64,000 nt of DNA from NCBI RefSeq assembly GCF_002310495.1, contig NZ_CP023344.1, positions 2,356,001-2,420,000 on the forward strand, read 5' to 3'. A program made the translations under genes and the position numbers. Source of the DNA: Nibricoccus aquaticus (lineage in GTDB: Bacteria; Verrucomicrobiota; Verrucomicrobiia; Opitutales; Opitutaceae). Below, piece after piece: positions 59,046 through 64,000 of this stretch (its first letter is position 1; the number at the start of each line of letters is the position of its first letter). Under the pieces are notes generated by a model. That model was not told where the DNA came from. It was given only the letters and a program-made list of their open reading frames with translations, and did not search any database.

Positions 59046-59873
59046 ATGCCGCTGTCTGTCGAATGTTCACTTTCCTACCAGGTTCTTTCGCCGGCGGCGC
59101 ATTTCACGTTCAATATTCTGGCGGCAGTCGATGCCCATCAACGGACTGAGAGCGAGCATCTGGAGCTGCGGCCCGGCGTACCGCTCGAACATGTAACGAC
59201 GTCCAAGGGGAATCGCGTGATGCGCGCGGCCGTGGAGGCTGGAATGTTTGAGCTAAAATACGCGGCGACGCTGGATGTGTCGCGGCCAGTTTTGCCGATA
59301 CAAGTAGTCGCTGATGACTTTGGTCGAGTGCCCTTGCATGTGCTGACCTATCTGCTTCCGAGCCGCTACTGCGAAAGCGACCGGCTGGCTTCGCAGGCGT
59401 GGGAGCTTTTTGGGAAGATCGAGAACCGGGCGGAGCAGGTGCGGGAGATCTGCCGCTGGGTGGATGAGCATCTCGAATACGCGCCGGGGGCGACGGATTC
59501 GCGGACATCGGCGTGGGATGTGTGGCAGTTGAGGAAGGGCGTGTGCCGCGATTACACGCACCTCGCGATCGCGCTGTGCCGGGCGCTGAACATCCCGGCG
59601 CGTTATGTGAGCGGGTATGCGGCGGGGTTGGAGCCGATGGATTTTCACGCGTGCTTCGAGGCGTATATCGGCGGGCACTGGTATCTTTTCGATCCGACGG
59701 ATCAGCTGGCGGCGGATCGTATCGCGGTGATCTCGCGCGGGCGGGATGCGGCGAACGCGCCGCTGACGACGATATTCGGGCGGGTGATCAACGGGGCGGT
59801 GAAGGTGCGGTGCGAGTTCGTGCCGGTGGGCGGTGCGCCTGAGGCAGAGAGCAGCGCGGTGCCGGCGGCGTGA
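59046..59873 (+). CDS. Transglutaminase-like cysteine peptidase-fold protein
   Basis: The 275-aa protein begins with a beta-domain typical of the bacterial transglutaminase N-terminus (VECSLSYQVLSPAAHFTFNI). The core follows with a Cys in RKGVCRDYTHLAIALCRALN (Cys 167), a His in MDFHACFEAYIGGHWYLFDP (His 201) and Asp 216 in the same segment, a complete Cys-His-Asp triad. It is cytoplasmic by the lack of a signal. The Transglut_core family includes peptidases, amidases and cross-linking enzymes; the role here is unknown. Start and end fit the family's usual size. Confidence 0.92.
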   Translation: MPLSVECSLSYQVLSPAAHFTFNILAAVDAHQRTESEHLELRPGVPLEHVTTSKGNRVMRAAVEAGMFELKYAATLDVSRPVLPIQVVADDFGRVPLHVLTYLLPSRYCESDRLASQAWELFGKIENRAEQVREICRWVDEHLEYAPGATDSRTSAWDVWQLRKGVCRDYTHLAIALCRALNIPARYVSGYAAGLEPMDFHACFEAYIGGHWYLFDPTDQLAADRIAVISRGRDAANAPLTTIFGRVINGAVKVRCEFVPVGGAPEAESSAVPAA

Positions 59874-60005
59874 GTGGATTTTCGATTGAGACGGCGGGCT
59901 GAGCGGGAGTGGGAGATGGGCGGGCGGCTTGCCACGTGTAGGGGAATGGGTTTTTCAAGAAATGCGCGGGCACTTCCAGAGGCACGCGTTTCCTAAAAAC
60001 CTACC

Positions 60006-60569
60006 ATGAAAAACACCCTTCTCTTTCTTTTGAGCGCGTGCGCAGCGACGGTCGCGACGGCGCAGACGCCCACTGTGAGCACACCTGCGGCGACGCGTTT
60101 TTATGTGCAGCCGTCGCTCGTGCTGGCGATACCGGGCAGCGATTTCGACACGGCGATGGGGCTGGGCGCGGCGGTGGGGGTTTCGTTCAAGAGCCGGCAC
60201 AGCGTGGAGCTGGAGTATGTGCAGTTTGAGACGGAGCCGGACGCTGGTTATGCGCCGTTCGACATAGATTTCACGCACATCCTGGTGACGTACAAATACC
60301 GGATTCCGTTCACGCCGAAATTCTCGTCGTACGTGGGCGGCTCGATCGGGCGGGTCTCGCAGAAGATTTCGGCGAGCCAGGGGTTCTACATCATCGGTGA
60401 TGACACGGATGACTCGATCAGCGTGGGGCTCGTGGGCGGCGTGCAGTACCAGTTTGAAGATAACATCGTGTTCGACGGCGGGCTGAAAGTGCTCGGGCAG
60501 GATGACACGCGGTTCACGACGAGCGGCTCGGTGCTGTTGGTGCAGGCGTCGGTGAAGTTTCAGTTTTGA
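60006..60569 (+). CDS. Outer-membrane beta-barrel protein (first of tandem pair)
   Basis: The 187-aa product has a signal peptide (NTLLFLLSACAATVATAQ) and alternating hydrophobic strands forming a small OmpW/OprF-like barrel: RFYVQPSLVLAIPGSDFDTA, SRHSVELEYVQFETEPD, YKYRIPFTPKFSSYVGGSIG, GGVQYQFEDNIVFDGGLKVL, ending in VLLVQASVKFQF with a terminal Phe. It is a clear paralogue of the next gene, sharing RFYVQPS, DFDT, HSVELEY and FETE, so the pair arose by tandem duplication. Each has its own terminator. Function is unknown; small barrels of this type are usually structural or porin-like. Confidence 0.85.
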   Translation: MKNTLLFLLSACAATVATAQTPTVSTPAATRFYVQPSLVLAIPGSDFDTAMGLGAAVGVSFKSRHSVELEYVQFETEPDAGYAPFDIDFTHILVTYKYRIPFTPKFSSYVGGSIGRVSQKISASQGFYIIGDDTDDSISVGLVGGVQYQFEDNIVFDGGLKVLGQDDTRFTTSGSVLLVQASVKFQF

Positions 60570-60607
60570 GCCAGACTGCGCGACGAGGATCGCGGCAGGT
60601 TTTGTGA

Positions 60608-60636
60608 GCCGGTGCGGAATGCGCCGGCTTTTTTAT
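60608..60636 (+). terminator. Terminator of the first barrel gene
   Basis: Stem GCCGGTGCG with GCGCCGGC around a GAAT loop (one mismatch), followed by TTTTTTATTTT. Its stem resembles that of the terminator of the second barrel gene (61387-61414). Confidence 0.9.
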
Positions 60637-60799
60637 TTTCGGGAATGGCGGCTGTGGTTGCCGGTGCGTTGTTTGCGATGCGCGCGTGGAGGCGGGGCAA
60701 AAACTCGCAACGGGCTGAGTGCTTGCCATTTCACGGGCGGGGCTATTTTGCCGGAGTTGGTGCGAGGGCCGTCCATGGGCTGGCGCATCTTCAATGCTT

Positions 60800-61360
60800 A
60801 TGAAAAAATTCCTTCAGCTTCTGTGCGTTCTTATTTTCGCGACCCCATGGGTTAGCGCTCAAAATCCCGATTCGGACCGCGTGCGATTCTATGTGCAGCC
60901 TTCCGCCATCGTGGCCTATCCGGGAGACGATTTCGACACCGTGGGCGGCGTGTCTGTGGCGGCGGGAGTCACGTTTGCGCGCAATCACAGTGTCGAACTT
61001 GAGTATCTCGGCTTCGAAACGGAGCGCAGGAGGCGCTGGTCGGAATACGAGCTTGAGTTCGAGTATTTGTTCGCTGCGTACAAGTACCGCTTCGCGATCA
61101 CAGAGAAGTTCTCCGTTCAGGCGGGGGTGTTTCTTGGTCGCTTTGAACAAAAGATGTCCCCGGCCGAATATGGCACGTGGTATTACAACCCGCAGCCGGA
61201 CGACGATTTTGCGGGAGGCTTGTCCGGGACTGTGGAGTACCAGTTCACGCCGCACATTTCTTTCGTCGGAGGCATCAAAATGATCGGGCAGGCGGCGACG
61301 CGTTTCACCACGAGCGGCACGGTGGGCGTCGCACAGGCGGGAGCGAAGTTCAGTTTCTAA
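60800..61360 (+). CDS. Outer-membrane beta-barrel protein (second of tandem pair)
   Basis: The start at ATG 60800 (MKKFLQLLCVLIFATPWVSA) is a clean signal peptide; ATG 60794 is two codons upstream and possible. The 186-aa barrel has RVRFYVQPSAIVAYPGDDFD, NHSVELEYLGFETER, YKYRFAITEKFSVQAGVFLG, LSGTVEYQFTPHISFVGGIK and ends in QAGAKFSF with a terminal Phe. It mirrors the preceding gene along its length, with lower GC than most neighbours. Function unknown. Confidence 0.85.
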   Translation: MKKFLQLLCVLIFATPWVSAQNPDSDRVRFYVQPSAIVAYPGDDFDTVGGVSVAAGVTFARNHSVELEYLGFETERRRRWSEYELEFEYLFAAYKYRFAITEKFSVQAGVFLGRFEQKMSPAEYGTWYYNPQPDDDFAGGLSGTVEYQFTPHISFVGGIKMIGQAATRFTTSGTVGVAQAGAKFSF

Positions 61361-61386
61361 CCCGGAGCCTGGATTGAGTGAGTTTC

Positions 61387-61414
61387 GAGCCGGTGCGCGG
61401 GCACCGGCTTTTTT
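61387..61414 (+). terminator. Terminator of the second barrel gene
   Basis: Perfect stem GCCGGTGC / GCACCGGC around GCGG, followed by TTTTTT (61409-61414). The stem begins GAGCCGGTGCG like the one at 60606, so the terminator was duplicated with the gene. Confidence 0.92.
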
Positions 61415-61498
61415 GCGTCCTTAGTGTTGGAATGGAAAAGGGGACTGTCACGGCGTGCGGGGCGTTGCGTTTGGGAGCGGCGCGGGGTCGAGTGGCGG

Positions 61499-62689
61499 AT
61501 GTCTTTGAAGAAGGAAGCGATAATTCATCCACGGTTGCTCACGTATCTGTGCTACGGGGCGATGATGAGTCTGGCGATCGGGTTGAATCTGCTGCCGGTG
61601 TTTTTGACGACGCTCAGCGAACTTTTTGGTGGGGCGGACGGGCTTACGCAGGAGCAACTCGGGCGGCTGGGTGCGATTGCGTTTCTCGGGTTGGCGGTGG
61701 GGATCGTGCTGACGGGGCCGCTGGCGGACCGGTGGGGGGCGAAGCCGTTTGCGCAGCTGGGGAATGCGATGATCGCGGGGAGCCTGACGGGGATGGCGTT
61801 CGCGCCGACGTACACGACGCTGGGGATCTGGATGTTCACGCTGGGGCTGGGGGCGGGGATTCTGGACATGGTGTTGAGTCCGGTGGTGGCTGCGCTGAAT
61901 CCGGAGCGGCGGGCGGTCGCCATGAATTGGTTACACTCGTTTTATTGCGTGGGAGCGGTGGTGACGATCCTGGCGGGGTCGCTCGCGCTGCGTGCGGGGC
62001 TGGGCTGGCGCGGGTCGTGTCTGGTGCTGCTGCCGCTGCCGGTGGGGTTGCTGGTGGTGTTTGCGTCGCAGCGTTTCCCGGCGATGACGAGCGAGGGCGG
62101 GCGGACGCCGATGAGCGCGCTGATGAAGCGCGGATGGTTCGTGGCGGCGCTGGTGGCGATTTTTCTGGGTGGGGCGACTGAGCTGGGGATGGCGCAGTGG
62201 CTGCCGGCTTATGCGGAGCGGTCGCTCGGGTTTTCGCAGTGGACGGCGAGCATGGCGTTGCTGGCGTTTTCGGTGGCGATGGCGCTGGGGCGGATGGTGA
62301 TCGGGGCGATCGGCGGAAAATGGAATTCGTTTCAGATCATGGCGTGGGGGTGCGGGCTGACGGTGGTGTTGTTCATCGCGGGATCGTTTTTGCCGTCGCC
62401 GGTGTGGGCGCTGGTGGCGTGCGTGGCGGCGGGTTTCACGGGGAGCTGTCTGTGGCCGACGATGCTGGCGGTGACGGCGGACCGGTATCCGGATGGTGGA
62501 GCCAGCATGTTTGGCGCGCTGGCGGCGCTGGGGAATGCGGGCGGGATTTTCATGCCGTGGCTGGTGGGCTTCATCGCGGACCGGAGCGATCTGCACTGGG
62601 GGCTGGCGATCTCGGCGGTGGCGCCGCTGGTGATGATGCCGCTGGTGATGTGGCTGGGGAGGAGTGTCCGCGCAGGTGGAAGAGGGTAG
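61499..62689 (+). CDS. MFS transporter, sugar-type
   Basis: The start at ATG 61499 gives MSLKKEAIIHPRLLTYLCYG; an upstream in-frame ATG adds 25 hydrophilic residues. The 396-aa protein has 12 helices and the MFS loop motif VGIVLTGPLADRWGAKPFAQ between helices 2 and 3, repeated as AMALGRMVIGAIGGKW in the second half. It resembles fucose/hexose-type MFS carriers. The following gene is a GH28 enzyme, so it may import galacturonides or related sugars, but that is inferred only from position. The gap to that gene is 163 bases. Confidence 0.85.
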   Translation: MSLKKEAIIHPRLLTYLCYGAMMSLAIGLNLLPVFLTTLSELFGGADGLTQEQLGRLGAIAFLGLAVGIVLTGPLADRWGAKPFAQLGNAMIAGSLTGMAFAPTYTTLGIWMFTLGLGAGILDMVLSPVVAALNPERRAVAMNWLHSFYCVGAVVTILAGSLALRAGLGWRGSCLVLLPLPVGLLVVFASQRFPAMTSEGGRTPMSALMKRGWFVAALVAIFLGGATELGMAQWLPAYAERSLGFSQWTASMALLAFSVAMALGRMVIGAIGGKWNSFQIMAWGCGLTVVLFIAGSFLPSPVWALVACVAAGFTGSCLWPTMLAVTADRYPDGGASMFGALAALGNAGGIFMPWLVGFIADRSDLHWGLAISAVAPLVMMPLVMWLGRSVRAGGRG

Positions 62690-62693
62690 AGAG

Positions 62694-62742
62694 TGGGGAT
62701 AGCGGGTAGAGAAGGCGGCGAGGAGTTTTGGACAGGATTACA
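62694..62742. repeat. Mixed short repeats: GGTAGAG heptamers and a partial ACAGGATTA element
   Basis: GGTAGAGAGTGGGGATAGCG and the partial TTTTGGACAGGATTA (62726-62740) lie between the MFS and GH28 genes. The latter is a truncated copy of the 9-mer family. Confidence 0.65.
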
Positions 62743-62852
62743 GAGGCGGGAGGGACTGTGCGGGGCGGAAGGGTGATTGAGTGATGTTCGGGGTTGTGGG
62801 GCGGCGGTGAGAGAGCAACATGCGAGCGTCTTTCAAACCCCGCTCCTGATTT

Positions 62853-64000
62853 ATGATGTCCCGTCGTCTGCTTGGTTTTCTCGCGTTGATCGCCTGCGGC
62901 TTTTTTCCGCTCCAGAGCCAGGCGGTCGGGCTGGTGAAGACGGGCGTGTTTGCGGTGAGGAGCTTTGGGGCGACGGGGGATGGGAAGACACTCGATACGG
63001 TGGCGATCAACCGCGCGATCGATGCGGCGGCGGAGTCGGGCGGGGGTGTGGTGGAGTTTAGCGCAGGCGAGTATCTTTGTTATACGATCCGGCTGAAGAG
63101 CCATGTGACGCTGCATCTGGGGCCGGGGGCGGTGATCGTGGGGGCGGAGCCGCCGCCGGAGGGGCAGCCGGGCGGGTACGATGCGCCGGAGCCGAGCGAG
63201 TGGGCGTGGTATCAGGACTTCGGGCACACGCATTTTAAGAACAGCCTGATCTGGGGCGATGGGCTTACGAATGTGGCGATCACGGGGCCGGGGATGATTT
63301 ATGGGCGCGGGCTCAGTCGTGGAAATACGCGCGTGGCGCTGCCGGTGGGCGTGCAGCTGCCGAGTCCGGAGGGGAATCCGCCGGATGCGCTGGAGGCGGA
63401 TGGGGTTTATGAGGTGACGCCGCGGCCGGAGTTGAAGGCGGGGCCGTTTAATTATCCGAACGCGAAGGATCGGAAGGCGGATGGCGTGGGTAACAAGGCG
63501 ATCGCGCTGGTGCGTTGCCGGAATGTGACACTGCGGGATTTCACGATCCTGCACGGCGGGCATTTTGGGATTCTGGCGACTGGCGTGGATAATCTCACGA
63601 TCGACAATCTGCTGATCGATACGAACCGCGATGGGATCGACGTGGATGCGTGCTCGAATGTGCGGATCACGAACACGTCGGTGAATTCGCCGACGGATGA
63701 CGGGATTTGTCTGAAGGCGTCGCACGCGCTCGGGCTCAAGAAGGCGACGGAGAACGTGACGATCGCGAATTGTTTCGTGAGCGGTTTCGACGAAGGCTCG
63801 CTGCTGGACGGGACGCGGAAACGGACGATGAAGAAGCGCGGCGGGACGATGGGACGCATCAAACTGGGGACGGAGGCGGGTGGCGGGTTTCGGAATATCG
63901 CGATCTCAAACTGTGTTTTTGAATATTGCCGAGGCATCGCGCTGGAGCAGGTGGATGGCGGGGTGATGGAGGACATCGCGATCACGAACGTGACGATGCG
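62853..64000 (+). CDS. GH28 polygalacturonase-like exported protein, 3' end cut by window edge
   Basis: The frame opens at ATG 62853 (second ATG at 62856) and is open to the last base, so the C-terminus is missing. After a signal peptide (LLGFLALIACGFFPLQSQA) comes FAVRSFGATGDGKTLDTVAI, typical of the right-handed parallel beta-helix start of GH28. Helix turns follow: TIRLKSHVTLHLGPGAVIVG, KNSLIWGDGLTNVAITGPGM, and the catalytic region DTNRDGIDVDACSNVRI with SPTDDGICLKAS holding the paired Asp. The GHG motif seems altered (DEGSLLDG) and an RIKLGTEAGGGFRNI segment follows. It should hydrolyse pectin-type or related glycans in the periplasm or outside. The preceding MFS transporter may take up products. 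Confidence 0.9.
   Translation, partial: MMSRRLLGFLALIACGFFPLQSQAVGLVKTGVFAVRSFGATGDGKTLDTVAINRAIDAAAESGGGVVEFSAGEYLCYTIRLKSHVTLHLGPGAVIVGAEPPPEGQPGGYDAPEPSEWAWYQDFGHTHFKNSLIWGDGLTNVAITGPGMIYGRGLSRGNTRVALPVGVQLPSPEGNPPDALEADGVYEVTPRPELKAGPFNYPNAKDRKADGVGNKAIALVRCRNVTLRDFTILHGGHFGILATGVDNLTIDNLLIDTNRDGIDVDACSNVRITNTSVNSPTDDGICLKASHALGLKKATENVTIANCFVSGFDEGSLLDGTRKRTMKKRGGTMGRIKLGTEAGGGFRNIAISNCVFEYCRGIALEQVDGGVMEDIAITNVTM

Overview
The window looks like a chromosomal segment of a high-GC verrucomicrobial bacterium, most likely of the Opitutaceae type. This placement is inferred from gene content: LacI-type regulators beside glycoside-catabolism genes, several TonB-dependent receptors, a two-component propeller hybrid kinase, DUF2264, DUF748 and DUF418 proteins, a eukaryote-like glycyl-tRNA synthetase and many short dispersed intergenic repeats. 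No rRNA, tRNA, insertion sequence, prophage or CRISPR array was recognised. Both window edges cut a gene: a zinc metallopeptidase at the left and a GH28 family polygalacturonase-like protein at the right.

Layout. 1-7 kb: metallopeptidase, moeA, a small orphan protein, glycyl-tRNA synthetase, a TonB C-terminal protein, an Hsp15-like S4 protein and a glycine-rich RRM protein. 7-14.4 kb: apt, a 2-hydroxyacid dehydrogenase, a LytS/LytTR two-component pair, a hexuronate-type MFS transporter, a YhbY protein, an RsuA-type pseudouridine synthase and a membrane-anchored alpha/beta hydrolase. 14.4-20.2 kb: a hybrid sensor kinase translationally overlapping a TonB receptor. 20.4-25.1 kb: a four-gene cassette (SxtJ-like, carbamoyltransferase, a 54-aa DUF5989/SxtK-like protein, an SGNH protein with TPR-like repeats) matching the content of the sxtI-L block of saxitoxin clusters but without saxitoxin genes. 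25.2-40 kb: carbohydrate uptake and catabolism, with a TonB receptor, two overlapping lacI genes, an AmpG-like MFS transporter, a GH1 beta-glucosidase, a third lacI, a GPH symporter, a second 2-hydroxyacid dehydrogenase and a DUF2264 protein. 40-51.4 kb: housekeeping and envelope genes (prmB, a rhomboid-like pseudoprotease, DUF481, TPR, radical SAM, HAD, DUF418, DUF748, YkgJ). 51.4-57 kb: a structured RNA candidate, ilvN preceded by a complete valine-rich attenuator, and a membrane cluster of zinc-ribbon, SPFH and lipoprotein genes. 57-64 kb: ettA, a transglutaminase-like protein, tandem outer-membrane barrels, an MFS transporter and the GH28 gene.

How the genes work together. In the 25-40 kb block the outer-membrane receptor, inner-membrane transporters, beta-glucosidase, dehydrogenase and LacI regulators form a plausible saccharide-utilisation unit. 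A 10-bp sequence, ACCGATAGAG, lies upstream of the receptor, the AmpG-like transporter and the beta-glucosidase, and is a candidate operator tying them together. The clearest regulatory discovery is the ilvN attenuator: leader peptide, pause stem, antiterminator and U-tract terminator are all visible.

A second theme is repeats. Short tandem arrays with periods of 7 or about 9 bases, and hairpin repeats with variable stems, fill most intergenic gaps. Two of them sit in frame inside moeA and the carbamoyltransferase gene.
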